Source: Prevotella heparinolytica
Lineage (GTDB): Bacteria; Bacteroidota; Bacteroidia; Bacteroidales; Bacteroidaceae
Direction of reading: 5' to 3'
Length of the DNA: 64,000 bases
Assembly: GCF_004342845.1 (NCBI RefSeq)
Contig: NZ_SLXB01000020.1
Location: 19,270-83,269, forward strand
Below the pieces are notes generated by a model, which saw only the letters and a list, made by a program, of their open reading frames with translations, made no database searches and was not told where the DNA came from. Positions 28,391-37,252 of the stretch are shown here, one piece after another; the first letter of the stretch is position 1, and the number at the start of each line of letters is the position of its first letter. Position numbers and translations under genes: made by a program.

Positions 28391-29488
28391 ATGGAAGATA
28401 ACAAAATAAGAGTCGGCATTACGCAGGGCGACATCAACGGAGTGGGGTATGAGGTTATTTTGAAGACTTTTGCAGAACCTGCCATGTTGGAGTTGTGTAC
28501 TCCCATTATCTACGGTTCACCCAAGGTGGCAGCCTACCATCGTAAATCATTGGATTTGCCCACTAACTTCAGCATAGTCAACTCTGCATCCGAAGCCATT
28601 CATAATCGGTTGAGTGTAGTGAACTGTACCGATGATGAGGTGAAGGTGGAGTTTTCCAAACCCGACCCCGAAGCCGGTAAGGCTGCGCTGGGAGCATTGG
28701 AAAAAGCCATCGAGGAATATGAAAAGGGCTTGATAGACGTGCTTGTCACTGCTCCTATCAATAAACATACCATTCAGTCGGAGGAATTCGCTTTTCCCGG
28801 ACATACGGAATACATCGAACAAAAACTGGGAAATGGTGAAAAGGCGCTGATGATTTTGATGAAAGATGATTTCAGAATCGCATTGGTGACCGGACATCTG
28901 CCGGTGAAAGAGATTGCTGCGACTATCACGAAGGAGTTGATAGAGGAGAAACTGAGGATTTTCAATCACTCCTTGAAGCGTGATTTTGCCCTTGACGCAC
29001 CTCGTATTGCTGTCCTGTCGCTTAATCCGCATGCAGGAGATAATGGTTTGTTGGGAACTGAGGAGCAGGAAGTGATAATTCCCGCCATTCGTGAGATGGC
29101 TGCTCAGGGTGTGCTTTGTTATGGGCCTTATCCGGCAGACGGATTCATGGGCTCGGATAATTATACTCATTTCGATGGCATTTTGGCAATGTATCACGAT
29201 CAGGGATTGGCTCCATTCAAGGCATTAGCAATGGACGAAGGGGTGAATTATACGGCGGGATTGCCGGTGGTGCGCACTTCGCCGGCTCATGGCACGGCGT
29301 ATGATATTGCCGGAAAAGGGCTTGCCTCAGAAGATTCATTTCGACAGGCCATCTATGTGGCGATAGATGTATTTCGCAACCGTGTACGTGAGAGTGCGAC
29401 GCGTGCCAATCCGTTGCGCAAGCAATATTACGAGAAACGTGATGACAGTGACAAGCTGAAGCTTGATAGTGTAGAAGAGGATTTATAG
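28391..29488 (+). CDS. pdxA: 4-hydroxythreonine-4-phosphate dehydrogenase
   Basis: PdxA oxidises 4-phosphohydroxy-L-threonine in the DXP-dependent pathway to pyridoxal phosphate. The 365-residue protein shows the N-terminal VGITQGDINGVGYEVILKTF, the VTAPINKHTI motif, FPGHTEYIEQKLG with a metal-binding His, LSLNPHAGDNGLLG, GPYPADGFMG and the C-terminal MYHDQGLAPFKAL and RTSPAHGTAYDIAGKG with zinc-ligand histidines. Length and motif order are normal for the family. It is a homodimeric cytoplasmic enzyme using NAD. Confidence 0.96.
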   Translation: MEDNKIRVGITQGDINGVGYEVILKTFAEPAMLELCTPIIYGSPKVAAYHRKSLDLPTNFSIVNSASEAIHNRLSVVNCTDDEVKVEFSKPDPEAGKAALGALEKAIEEYEKGLIDVLVTAPINKHTIQSEEFAFPGHTEYIEQKLGNGEKALMILMKDDFRIALVTGHLPVKEIAATITKELIEEKLRIFNHSLKRDFALDAPRIAVLSLNPHAGDNGLLGTEEQEVIIPAIREMAAQGVLCYGPYPADGFMGSDNYTHFDGILAMYHDQGLAPFKALAMDEGVNYTAGLPVVRTSPAHGTAYDIAGKGLASEDSFRQAIYVAIDVFRNRVRESATRANPLRKQYYEKRDDSDKLKLDSVEEDL

Positions 29489-29489
29489 A

Positions 29490-30740
29490 ATGACGAAAGC
29501 AGAGATACAACAAGTGAAATTACGTTTTGGTATCATTGGCAATAACGAAGTGCTGATGCGTGCCATCGACATCGCCATCCAAGTGGCGCCTACCGACTTG
29601 TCTGTATTGATTACTGGAGAGAGTGGAGTGGGAAAGGAAAGTTTTCCGCAGATGATCCATCAATACAGCCGGCGTAAGCATGGGCAATACATTGCTGTGA
29701 ACTGTGGTGCCATTCCGGAAGGAACGATTGACTCCGAACTGTTCGGGCATGAGAAGGGTGCTTTTACCGGTGCCATTGGAGAGAGGAAGGGGTATTTCGG
29801 AGAGGCCAACGGCGGGACGATATTCCTTGACGAAGTAGGAGAATTGCCTTTGCCTACCCAAGCTCGTTTGTTGCGTGTGCTCGAGAGTGGAGAGTTCATT
29901 AAGGTAGGATCCTCTAAAGTGGAGAAAACGGATGTGCGGATAGTTGCCGCTACCAATGTGAACCTGGTACAAGCCATTGCCGAAGGGCGTTTTCGTGAAG
30001 ATTTATATTATCGCTTGAATACAGTTCCTGTTCAAGTTCCACCGTTGCGCGAGCGTGGCGAAGATGTAGTACTGCTCTTCCGCAAGTTTGCTTCGGATTT
30101 TGCGGAGAAGTATCGTATGCCTGCCATTCAGTTGACGGAAGATGGTAAGCAGATGTTACTGACATATCCATGGCCAGGAAATGTGCGTCAGTTAAAGAAT
30201 ATTACCGAGCAAATCTCGATCATTGAAACCAATCGTGAAATCAATGCAGCCATCTTGAAAGGCTATCTGCCCGAGCAAAACAATATACAACGTCTGCCTG
30301 CTTTGTTCGGAGTGAGAGAGAACAAGGGCTTTGGCAGTGAGAGGGAAATTCTTTATCAGGTGCTGTTTGATATGCGTCAGGATGTGACCGAATTGAAGAA
30401 GTTGGTGCATGATATCATGGCCGAACGTGGAACGATGCCTAACTCCGTCGCTTCTGCTTCTGCTTACTATACGTCGGCTCCTTCGGCTGTGGTTCCTCCG
30501 GTAGCATCCGTTGTGTCTACTATCATACATCCCTCGGTGAAACCCATGACTTCGATAGATGACGACATTCTGGACACGGAAGAGTATGTGGAAGAGACGC
30601 TTTCGTTGGATGAAGTGGAGAAAGAAATGATACGCAAGGCGCTTGAAAGGCACCGTGGGAAGCGTAAAAGTGCAGCTCAGGACTTGAATATTTCCGAGCG
30701 GACCTTATACAGAAAGATAAAAGAGTATGGATTGGATTAA
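29490..30740 (+). CDS. Sigma-54-dependent transcriptional activator (no receiver domain)
   Basis: A 416-residue bacterial enhancer-binding protein. The AAA+ domain begins almost at the N-terminus (about 14-240): Walker A GESGVGKES, GAFTGA for sigma-54 contact (ELFGHEKGAFTGAIGERKGYF), Walker B GGTIFLDEVGELP, and sensor residues near YPWPGNVRQLKNI. A variable linker (about 295-360) precedes a Fis-type helix-turn-helix (KALERHRGKRKSAAQDLNISERTLYRKIKEYGL). There is no receiver or GAF domain, so its signal is unknown. It abuts pdxA (1 nt gap) and overlaps lptE by 14 nt. Confidence 0.93.
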   Translation: MTKAEIQQVKLRFGIIGNNEVLMRAIDIAIQVAPTDLSVLITGESGVGKESFPQMIHQYSRRKHGQYIAVNCGAIPEGTIDSELFGHEKGAFTGAIGERKGYFGEANGGTIFLDEVGELPLPTQARLLRVLESGEFIKVGSSKVEKTDVRIVAATNVNLVQAIAEGRFREDLYYRLNTVPVQVPPLRERGEDVVLLFRKFASDFAEKYRMPAIQLTEDGKQMLLTYPWPGNVRQLKNITEQISIIETNREINAAILKGYLPEQNNIQRLPALFGVRENKGFGSEREILYQVLFDMRQDVTELKKLVHDIMAERGTMPNSVASASAYYTSAPSAVVPPVASVVSTIIHPSVKPMTSIDDDILDTEEYVEETLSLDEVEKEMIRKALERHRGKRKSAAQDLNISERTLYRKIKEYGLD

Positions 30741-31251
30741 GAAAATGGCGTCTGCCGCATTGTTGATAAGCTTGTTGTTACTGGTAAATTCCTGTCAGAT
30801 GAAGTTTGGCCTTGCGCCCATTAGCTCCATCGATTATACAAGGGTGAAATCGATTTCCATTGCCGATTTTCAGAATCGGGCAGAATATGTATATGCACCT
30901 TTGGCTACGGAGTTTAACCAGAAAATGAAAGACATGTTTATACAGCAGACTCGTTTGAAATTGGTCAACTCCGGCGGTGATCTTGATATAGACGGCGAAA
31001 TAGTGGGTTATAACCAATACAATGAAGCTGTGGATGCCAGTGGCTACTCATCGAAGGTGAAAGTGACGCTGACGGTCAATGTGCGTTATGTCAATAATAC
31101 AAATCATGAAGAAGACTTCGAGCAACAGTTTTCGGCTTTTCAGACATACGATTCTTCGCGATTACTCACAGAGGTGCAGGATCAGTTGATTGCTGTGATG
31201 GTGAAAGATATTACGGAACAAATCTTCAATGCGACTGTAGCTAATTGGTAG
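30727..31251 (+). CDS. lptE: LptE-family LPS-assembly lipoprotein
   Basis: LptE plugs the LptD barrel, which inserts LPS into the outer leaflet. The 174-residue protein has a lipobox LLVNSC (Cys23), then the LptE-like beta-alpha fold (SIADFQNRAEYVYAPLATEFNQKMKDMFIQQTRLKLVNSGGDLDIDG). The DGEIVGY strand and VKVTLTVNVRYVN are typical of the Bacteroidetes branch. It overlaps the sigma-54 activator by 14 nt. The family call is by pattern; no LptD is present here. Confidence 0.8.
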   Translation: MDWIKKMASAALLISLLLLVNSCQMKFGLAPISSIDYTRVKSISIADFQNRAEYVYAPLATEFNQKMKDMFIQQTRLKLVNSGGDLDIDGEIVGYNQYNEAVDASGYSSKVKVTLTVNVRYVNNTNHEEDFEQQFSAFQTYDSSRLLTEVQDQLIAVMVKDITEQIFNATVANW

Positions 31252-31252
31252 A

Positions 31253-32080
31253 ATGATGACCTTTACTCATTTACAAAAATGGATTGAGCATCCTGATACA
31301 TTAAACAAGGATACTTTGTACGAACTTCGCACATTGGTAGCCCGTTATCCTTATTTCCAGTCACTCCGTTTGCTGTATCTGAAAAATCTTTATTTGCTAC
31401 ATGACATCAGCTTTGGGGCAGAATTACGCAAGTCTGTATTGTATGTGGCAGACCGGCGTGCATTGTTCTATCTCATAGAGGGTGAACGTTTTTCTTTGAA
31501 ACCTGGCAAGATCTCTTCTGTCTTTTCCGAGGAGCTGGAGACAGAACCGAGCGTGGATCGTACTCTTTCTTTGATCGATGCTTTCCTGGCCACTATCCCC
31601 GAAGAGCACTCTCAGAGTTCTGAGTTGGATTATGCCATGGACTATACTGCTTACCTGATTGAGGAGGACGAATCCTCTGAAGAACATTTGGAAAAAGAGA
31701 TTGAAGTACCTCCTTTACGCGGGCATGAACTGATAGATGGCTTTATTCGTAAGAGTGAGTCGGAAACTATACCTCTGCTTGAGGTGCAATCCCTTTCTCA
31801 GGGCGATGAAGAGACAGCGGGTGATGTAGGAGTGGCTTCGGGTGAAAATGGGGATTTTTTTGATGAAGAGGAGAAGAGGAAAACGACTCCTGTAACAGAC
31901 GAACTGGATGACAGCTGTTTTACAGAAACCTTGGCTAAAATCTATATCAAACAGCAGAGATATGACAAAGCACTCGAAATTATTAAAAAATTAAGTTTGA
32001 ATTATCCAAAAAAAAATGCTTACTTTGCAGACCAAATTAGATTTTTGGAAAAATTGATTATTAACGCTAAATCGAAATAA
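31253..32080 (+). CDS. Hypothetical protein with C-terminal TPR motif
   Basis: A 275-residue protein without signal peptide. The N-terminal 110 residues are helical (FTHLQKWIEHPDTLNKDTLYELRTLVARYPYFQSLRLLYLKN). A long acidic linker follows (about 125-225), and the C-terminus has one TPR-like hairpin (FTETLAKIYIKQQRYDKALEIIKKLSLNYPKK). It lies 1 nt after lptE and 4 nt before secG, so it is co-expressed with protein-export and LPS-assembly genes. Its function is unknown; a scaffold or adaptor at the inner membrane is a guess. Confidence 0.8.
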   Translation: MMTFTHLQKWIEHPDTLNKDTLYELRTLVARYPYFQSLRLLYLKNLYLLHDISFGAELRKSVLYVADRRALFYLIEGERFSLKPGKISSVFSEELETEPSVDRTLSLIDAFLATIPEEHSQSSELDYAMDYTAYLIEEDESSEEHLEKEIEVPPLRGHELIDGFIRKSESETIPLLEVQSLSQGDEETAGDVGVASGENGDFFDEEEKRKTTPVTDELDDSCFTETLAKIYIKQQRYDKALEIIKKLSLNYPKKNAYFADQIRFLEKLIINAKSK

Positions 32081-32084
32081 CAAA

Positions 32085-32444
32085 ATGTACTTATTATTAA
32101 TTATCTTTATGCTGATAGCATCGGTTTTGATGTGTTTCATTGTGTTGATTCAAAACTCTAAAGGAGGTGGTCTGGCATCAGGCTTCTCATCATCCAATCA
32201 GATTATGGGTGTGCGCAAAACTACCGACTTTTTGGAAAAGGCAACTTGGGCATTAGCATGCGCAATGGTAGTTTTCAGTATTGTATCTGCATACACAATA
32301 CCTTCTTCTTCCGGTAAAGGTGGCGATGTTATTATGGAACAGGCACAGCAAGAAGAGAAAACAAATCCTTATAATATGCCCGTGGGTACGGCAGCTCCGC
32401 AAGCGGAAACTCCTGCTGCTGAAACCGATTCTGCGGCTAACTGA
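32085..32444 (+). CDS. secG: Preprotein translocase subunit SecG
   Basis: The small SecYEG subunit. The 119-residue protein has two transmembrane segments (LLLIIFMLIASVLMCFIVLIQ and ATWALACAMVVFSIVSAYTI) joined by the conserved SKGGGLASGFSSSNQIMGVRKTTDFLEKATW loop, and an Ala/Glu-rich C-terminal tail as in many Bacteroidetes. It ends the operon, with a terminator hairpin 30 nt downstream. Confidence 0.95.
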   Translation: MYLLLIIFMLIASVLMCFIVLIQNSKGGGLASGFSSSNQIMGVRKTTDFLEKATWALACAMVVFSIVSAYTIPSSSGKGGDVIMEQAQQEEKTNPYNMPVGTAAPQAETPAAETDSAAN

Positions 32445-32471
32445 TAATAGGAATTTTACATTCTTTATATA

Positions 32472-32504
32472 AGAGGGTGTGTCTGAACGGTGCACTCTCT
32501 TTTT
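32472..32504 (+). terminator. secG operon terminator
   Basis: GAGGGTG (32473-32479) pairs with CACTCTC (32493-32499) with one G.U, followed by TCTTTTT. Confidence 0.7.
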
Positions 32505-32510
32505 GCGGGA

Positions 32511-32575
32511 CGCGGATTGCACAGGACAGCACGGATAGAGAAATAAGTTCGTGAATGCCGTGTAATTCGCGCCCT
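32511..32575. repeat. Imperfect ATCCGTG-type hairpin
   Basis: GCGGATTGCACAGG and CCGTGTAATTCGC form an imperfect stem, with an internal CAGCACGGAT. It is similar in vocabulary to the elements at 5600, 25981 and 38442. Confidence 0.4.
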
Positions 32576-32636
32576 CTTTTATAAAGAGGGGTAATCCGGA
32601 GCTTTTAATTATTAACTTTATAGCAATACAAGAAAA

Positions 32637-34301
32637 ATGACTACTACGGACAAAATTCATCAGACATTGCGCGATTCTGCAGGAATGCGCTGGATGGTAT
32701 TATTGTTTTTGGCTTTCGCCATGTTTTGTTCATACATCTTTATGGACATCTTATCACCCATCAAGGACTTGATGCAATCTACTTGCGGATGGGATTCTAC
32801 CGCATTCGGTACGATGCAAGGGTCTGAAACTTTCCTCAATGTATTTGTCTTTTTTCTTATTTTTGCCGGTATTATCCTCGATAAGATGGGGGTGCGTTTT
32901 ACGGCATTGCTTTCGGGAGTGGTGATGCTGGTTGGCGCTACTATCAACTGGTATGCCGTGACTGAGGCTTTTCAGGGAAGCGGACTTGAAGCTTGGTTTA
33001 ATAACAATCTGAATTATATTCCCGGTTTTGATGAGTTGGGAATCTCGCCTTTCTATAAGGGTATGCCTGCATCGGCCAAGTTTGCCGCAGTGGGTTTCAT
33101 GATTTTCGGCTGCGGTGTGGAAATGGCCGGAATCACTGTTTCACGCGGTATTGTAAAATGGTTTAAAGGGCGCGAAATGGCGCTTGCCATGGGTTCGGAG
33201 ATGGCGCTTGCCCGTTTGGGTGTGGCCACCTGTATGATATTCTCTCCTATGTTTGCCAAGTTGGGTGGGGTGATAGATGTATCGCGCTCAGTGGCATTCG
33301 GTGTTGTCTTGTTGTTCATTGCACTCATCATGTTTATTGTCTATTTCTTTATGGACAAGAAGCTCGATGAGCAGACCGGTGAGGCGGAAGAAAAGGATGA
33401 CCCGTTTAAAATCAGTGATCTTGGAAAAATTCTTTCCAGCGGAGGCTTCTGGGTGGTGGCTCTTTTGTGTGTGCTTTATTATTCTGCCATTTTCCCTTTC
33501 CAGAAATATGCGGTGAACATGTTGCAATGTAATTTGGTATTCACGGAGGTTTCTCCTGAATCTTTTTGGGCTACCAATACTGTAACTATTATTCAGTATG
33601 GCATCATGCTGGTGGTGGCAGCGGCGGCTTTTGCAAGTAATTTCTCCAAGAAGGCCAACATGAAGTATGGCCTGCTGGTGGTGGCAGGTGTGGCATTGGT
33701 GTTGTTCTGCTACATGGGCTATATGCGTCAGAGTGCTGAAACGGTGTTTGCCGTATTTCCTTTGTTGGCTGTCGGCATCACACCGATATTGGGTAATTAC
33801 GTAGACCATAAAGGTAAGGCTGCTTCCATGCTCGTGATAGGCTCTGTATTGCTGATTTTATGCCATCTGACCTTTGCGTTTGTACTACCGTTGTTCAAGG
33901 ACAATGCAGTGGGCGGCATATTCATAGCTTATCTCACGATTCTTGTACTTGGAGCCAGTTTCTCGCTGGTGCCGGCTTCCTTGTGGCCCAGTGTGCCCAA
34001 GCTGGTTGATGCTAAGATTATAGGGAGTGCGTATGCATTGATTTTCTGGATTCAGAATATTGGTTTGTGGCTTTTCCCATTGTTGATAGGTAAGGTGCTT
34101 GACAAAACCAATCCGCAGTTGGTGGAGGATTTGAAGAATGGACTGATTACGCCTGAAGAAGCAGCTGTGTCGTATGATTATACAGTTCCGCTGGTGATGT
34201 TGGCATGTTTGGGTGTTGCCGCTTTGGTGCTGGGTTTTGTTCTGAAAGTGGTAGATAGAAAGAAGGGCCTTGGATTGGAAGAGCCTAATATTAAAGAATA
34301 A
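32637..34301 (+). CDS. MFS transporter
   Basis: A 554-residue polytopic protein with about 12 hydrophobic segments, starting at MVLLFLAFAMFCSYIFMDIL (about 19-38) and ending VMLACLGVAALVLGFVLKVV. It has the MFS-like loop GIILDKMGVRFTALLSG between helices 2 and 3. A long cytoplasmic loop with charged residues (DKKLDEQTGEAEEKDDPFKISDLGKIL) separates the halves. The substrate is unknown; no motif points to one. A weak TAACTTTA lies about 20 nt upstream. The stop overlaps the next ORF if that gene uses its TTG start. Confidence 0.88.
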   Translation: MTTTDKIHQTLRDSAGMRWMVLLFLAFAMFCSYIFMDILSPIKDLMQSTCGWDSTAFGTMQGSETFLNVFVFFLIFAGIILDKMGVRFTALLSGVVMLVGATINWYAVTEAFQGSGLEAWFNNNLNYIPGFDELGISPFYKGMPASAKFAAVGFMIFGCGVEMAGITVSRGIVKWFKGREMALAMGSEMALARLGVATCMIFSPMFAKLGGVIDVSRSVAFGVVLLFIALIMFIVYFFMDKKLDEQTGEAEEKDDPFKISDLGKILSSGGFWVVALLCVLYYSAIFPFQKYAVNMLQCNLVFTEVSPESFWATNTVTIIQYGIMLVVAAAAFASNFSKKANMKYGLLVVAGVALVLFCYMGYMRQSAETVFAVFPLLAVGITPILGNYVDHKGKAASMLVIGSVLLILCHLTFAFVLPLFKDNAVGGIFIAYLTILVLGASFSLVPASLWPSVPKLVDAKIIGSAYALIFWIQNIGLWLFPLLIGKVLDKTNPQLVEDLKNGLITPEEAAVSYDYTVPLVMLACLGVAALVLGFVLKVVDRKKGLGLEEPNIKE

Positions 34302-34668
34302 ACCTGTGGCAGATGAATATAGAGCGTCTCAAGGAAAGATTAGTCTGTTAGATGCTGTTCCGGTGCGCTGCGAACATATAATGACCGAGTGGGAAGGTGA
34401 GTGTGCTGTGCTCACCTATCCTCGGTTTAAATACAGATGGGTGTGTCGATTCTTGTTGTCGAAAGGTATGTCGCCCAATATTCGTGTGACACTCGAAGAG
34501 CATGGTACAGCCGTTTGGCAACTGATAGATGGAAAGCACTCTGTAAGTGAAATTGTTTCCCTGCTTGCCGGACATTTTAAAGATGAAAGCAACTATGCTA
34601 CGCGTGTCACTGCCTATGTGATGCAGTTGCGTAAGGACGGTTTTATCCGATTAACAGTCAAGTCCTGA
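34270..34668 (+). CDS. PqqD-like peptide-chaperone-fold protein
   Basis: A 132-residue protein with a PqqD-like winged-helix domain at about 75-130 (VTLEEHGTAVWQLIDGKHSVSEIVSLLAGHFKDE, YVMQLRKDGFIRL). The N-terminal part (ISLLDAVPVRCEHIMTEWEGECAVLTYPRFKYRW) is the usual extension in Bacteroides relatives. The start is uncertain: TTG at 34270 overlaps the MFS gene by 32 nt and keeps the whole family-like N-terminus; GTG at 34306 lies 4 nt after the MFS stop. PqqD domains bind RiPP leader peptides for radical-SAM partners, but neither a radical-SAM partner nor a precursor is encoded nearby. Its job here is unknown. Confidence 0.75.
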   Translation: MDWKSLILKNKPVADEYRASQGKISLLDAVPVRCEHIMTEWEGECAVLTYPRFKYRWVCRFLLSKGMSPNIRVTLEEHGTAVWQLIDGKHSVSEIVSLLAGHFKDESNYATRVTAYVMQLRKDGFIRLTVKS

Positions 34669-34669
34669 A

Positions 34670-35719
34670 TTACTCCCTATCTACTTTTATTAGTCCCCCT
34701 GTTGCTGTGTCGAACAGCACTTTGATCGTTGAATTTTTATTGAACAATACGGGTGCAAGATACTCTACTGTGCCGAATTGGGTAACAGGAAGTGATTCGT
34801 CAAGCAGTTTTTTATTGTTGTATACAAGGGTTAGCTGTGCTTTTCCCGGGAGGTTGTAGGCTATGCCATCTACCTTCTTTTTGCTTTCTTCGGTTGCAGA
34901 GATATCCGGTGTTTTGAGGTCGGCAATCGTGAGGTAATACGGTTCACCGGCTAAATCGGTGTCGGCTACTACGCCCAACTTCTTGGAAAAGCGGAAAGCA
35001 ACTACGTTTTGCATTTCTTCGGGCGTTAGGCGGATAACAAACGTTTTGGACTCCTTTTCCACTTTACCTGAGAACATCTCTGTCATGGCACGTTCTTGCT
35101 GATTCAGGTTATCAAGCATGAGTTTGAGTTGGGCACCGTCCTTTGGCATGTTGTCTGCTTCGCCACGCAACAGGGCATTTTTGCTCTCGCGTATGCTGTA
35201 AATCTCTTTGGCTACCAATTCGGCCATTTTGGCTGTGGAATTTGACATCAGAATTTCTTCCGTCAGGAAACTACGTGGGTCAATGCTGCTTTCGGAGGTC
35301 GTCGCTTCAGGTGTCTTGGTATTTTGTCGGCCGCTGAAAGGAATGTTGATGGAGCGGACAATACCGTCTTCTGTGAGCTCCATGAGAGGAGCCACGGTTT
35401 TGTCTTTCATCTTGACGAAATACACGTTGTCCTTGTCCGGTAGGCCGATTACACGGCTTTCCACTTTGTCCAATGTCCAATATGTTTCCGATTCGGCAGA
35501 TACGTTGTTGAGACGGAGGTAGCGGTCGGCATATTTGCAAAACTCTCCAGGAGTATAGCTGTGTTTGGTGGTTTGTAATACAATTTCTATTTCCGTTTTG
35601 GGCAACAGATAGGTCACTCCGTAATCTTTTCCACGCATTACACCGGTTGTAACTTCTGTTTGAGCCATGGAAGTAGTGGTCAGTAGCAGGGCAGATAATA
35701 TCAATATATTTTTCTTCAT
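34670..35719 (-). CDS. DUF4831 exported protein
   Basis: A 349-residue protein with signal peptide (ILILSALLLTTTSMAQ), convergent with the PqqD-like gene with a 1-nt gap. The start is set at MKKNILILS (35719) because the 17 upstream codons do not look like a signal sequence and overlap the promoter region. TGVMRGKDYGVTYLLPKTEIEIVLQTTKHSYTPGEFCKYADRYL is typical of DUF4831. A second conserved part is IRLTPEEMQNVVAFRFSKKLGVV and the C-terminal beta-rich region. The function is unknown. Confidence 0.85.
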   Translation of the reverse strand: MKKNILILSALLLTTTSMAQTEVTTGVMRGKDYGVTYLLPKTEIEIVLQTTKHSYTPGEFCKYADRYLRLNNVSAESETYWTLDKVESRVIGLPDKDNVYFVKMKDKTVAPLMELTEDGIVRSINIPFSGRQNTKTPEATTSESSIDPRSFLTEEILMSNSTAKMAELVAKEIYSIRESKNALLRGEADNMPKDGAQLKLMLDNLNQQERAMTEMFSGKVEKESKTFVIRLTPEEMQNVVAFRFSKKLGVVADTDLAGEPYYLTIADLKTPDISATEESKKKVDGIAYNLPGKAQLTLVYNNKKLLDESLPVTQFGTVEYLAPVLFNKNSTIKVLFDTATGGLIKVDRE

Positions 35720-35757
35720 AAATGCATACGTTCGTTTGGATAAACCTTGTTTGAGAA

Positions 35758-35765
35758 CAAAGTTA
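35758..35765 (-). promoter_or_regulatory. Bacteroides -7 box (TAACTTTG)
   Basis: Minus-strand TAACTTTG, 39-46 nt upstream of the DUF4831 start at 35719. It supports that start over the longer ORF. Confidence 0.6.
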
Positions 35766-35792
35766 ATCAAGATATCGTTGTCCGGATGTGGT

Positions 35793-36914
35793 TTAGGGAT
35801 TATTAACTGAATTGGTGAATTGTATGCATACGGGTTTGTCCAATATGATATCCCGGTGGATGTCGCTCAGCAACCCGGTGTGCTCGTCACGTTGAAACAC
35901 TTGAATGATATTGCTGTCACGGCAGGCAACGAGCAGAAACTTTCCATTAGGAGTGATGTTAAAGTTACGTGGGTGGATGCCTGTTTGCTGATACCCGACT
36001 TTGGCTAAGTTCCCATTTTGGGGATTAACGGAGAATATGGCAATGCCGTCTCCCTTCAGGCGATTGCTGGCATAGAGATATTTGCCGTCCGGACTGAGGT
36101 GTATGTCTGCGCTTCCGCGGGCGGCCAATGTATCGGCGGTGATGGTTTGTATCTGATTAAGACGGCCATCGTCGTAGCTGAAGGCTATGACTTTGCCTGA
36201 CAACTCGGTGATGAGATAAGCATATTTACCGTTGGGGCTGAAAATCAGATGACGTGGCCCGGAGTCGGCTTCAATGTCAGTTGTCTCCATTGAGGGATGA
36301 GGAGTGGCCGCATTGGGGTGCAGAACAAAACGCAGGATGCGATCGGAGCTGAAGTCGGTGGCAAAGATATATTTTCCATCCGGCGAGAAGACAGCACAAT
36401 GGATGTGTGGGGTGTTTTGGCGTATGGTGTCGGGACCTGTGGCAGTACCTTCAAAGAGAGTGTCTATAGGAGTTGCTGTTCCATTTTTACGTAAGGAGAA
36501 TACGGACATGTTTCCACCACTATAGTTGGCTGTCACTACCTTGCTTCCATTTGTAGCCACATAACAGGGATCACCTCCCAGCGTGAGTTCCGTGTTCAGC
36601 AGGCACATGCTTCCCGTTTCTTTATCGAAAGAGAGGGTGTTGAGGGAGGCTGTGCTATCGTTCATTTCGCTTACGGCATAGACCAGCTTCCCATCTTCGG
36701 ATGGAGTGAGGTAGGAGGGGTTGGCTAACTCTATGGAGTCGAGAGGAGTGGCCATACCCGTTTCTTGGTTGAAGCGAAAGGTATAAATACCTTTGCTTGT
36801 TCCATTGGTATAAGTTCCTACCAGCATGGCGAGTTCGTCTTGATTATTGCTTGCCTTCTTTGGCGTACAAGCAGAGATGCTTAATCCGAGCATACAAAAA
36901 AGAAATGTTTTCAT
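35793..36914 (-). CDS. Lactonase-family seven-bladed beta-propeller lipoprotein (Pgl/YbhE-like)
   Basis: A 373-residue lipoprotein with lipobox SISAC (start at MKTFLFCMLG). The body has repeated blades of the 6-phosphogluconolactonase type: LVGTYTNGTSKGIYTFRFNQETG, NPSYLTPSEDGKLVYAVSE, HCAVFSPDGKYIFATDFSSDRILRF, DSGPRHLIFSPNGKYAYLITELSG, SADIHLSPDGKYLYASNR and HPRNFNITPNGKFLLVACRD. E. coli YbhE acts in the pentose phosphate pathway in the cytoplasm. This lipid-anchored form is extracytoplasmic, so another lactone or a binding role is possible. Confidence 0.88.
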   Translation of the reverse strand: MKTFLFCMLGLSISACTPKKASNNQDELAMLVGTYTNGTSKGIYTFRFNQETGMATPLDSIELANPSYLTPSEDGKLVYAVSEMNDSTASLNTLSFDKETGSMCLLNTELTLGGDPCYVATNGSKVVTANYSGGNMSVFSLRKNGTATPIDTLFEGTATGPDTIRQNTPHIHCAVFSPDGKYIFATDFSSDRILRFVLHPNAATPHPSMETTDIEADSGPRHLIFSPNGKYAYLITELSGKVIAFSYDDGRLNQIQTITADTLAARGSADIHLSPDGKYLYASNRLKGDGIAIFSVNPQNGNLAKVGYQQTGIHPRNFNITPNGKFLLVACRDSNIIQVFQRDEHTGLLSDIHRDIILDKPVCIQFTNSVNNP

Positions 36915-36947
36915 GCAGAAGCTGTTAAAAAATGAGGAAAATATCCC

Positions 36948-36969
36948 ATCGGTCTGTGTAATGACCGAT
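36948..36969 (-). promoter_or_regulatory. Hairpin or operator upstream of the lactonase-like gene
   Basis: A perfect inverted repeat ATCGGTC/GACCGAT with an 8-nt spacer, 34-55 nt before the start at 36914. It could be a leader hairpin or a dimeric regulator site. Confidence 0.45.
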
Positions 36970-37061
36970 AAGCACGCAATATTAGGCATTTAAAGTGACA
37001 AATGCAAATGCGCGGTATTTCAACTTACGATACTCTCTTCTTTTCTTATGCTTCGCTTCAG

Positions 37062-37151
37062 TCTCTGTTCGCAGTGCGCGGATATATGTTCGCACGTTGC
37101 GGATATCTGTCCGCGCCGTGCGGATACAAAAACGCACGGCGCGAACAGAGA
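37062..37151. repeat. 21-bp tandem array inside nested hairpins
   Basis: Three units (37067, 37088, 37109) of the pattern GTTCGCAnnTTGCGGATAT, each partly dyadic. The last unit is part of a perfect 11-bp stem CGCGCCGTGCG/CGCACGGCGCG (37112-37122 with 37133-37143), and an outer stem TCTCTGTTCGC/GCGAACAGAGA (37062-37072 with 37141-37151) encloses the array. It lies in the gap between the lactonase-like gene and the hexosaminidase remnant, which has no gene. Confidence 0.75.
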
Positions 37152-37252
37152 TTTATCCGAACTTCGAACAAGTTTACTGTTTACAGCAAACGATTTTATT
37201 CTATGGATTCAAGAAGCTTTCTATATGTATACATTGTACTGCCATATATTGC

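Noticed and set aside
34670..36989. Longer starts of the DUF4831 and lactonase-like genes
   Set aside because: Both longer forms put non-signal sequence before clear signal or lipobox sequences; the DUF4831 extension also reaches its promoter box.
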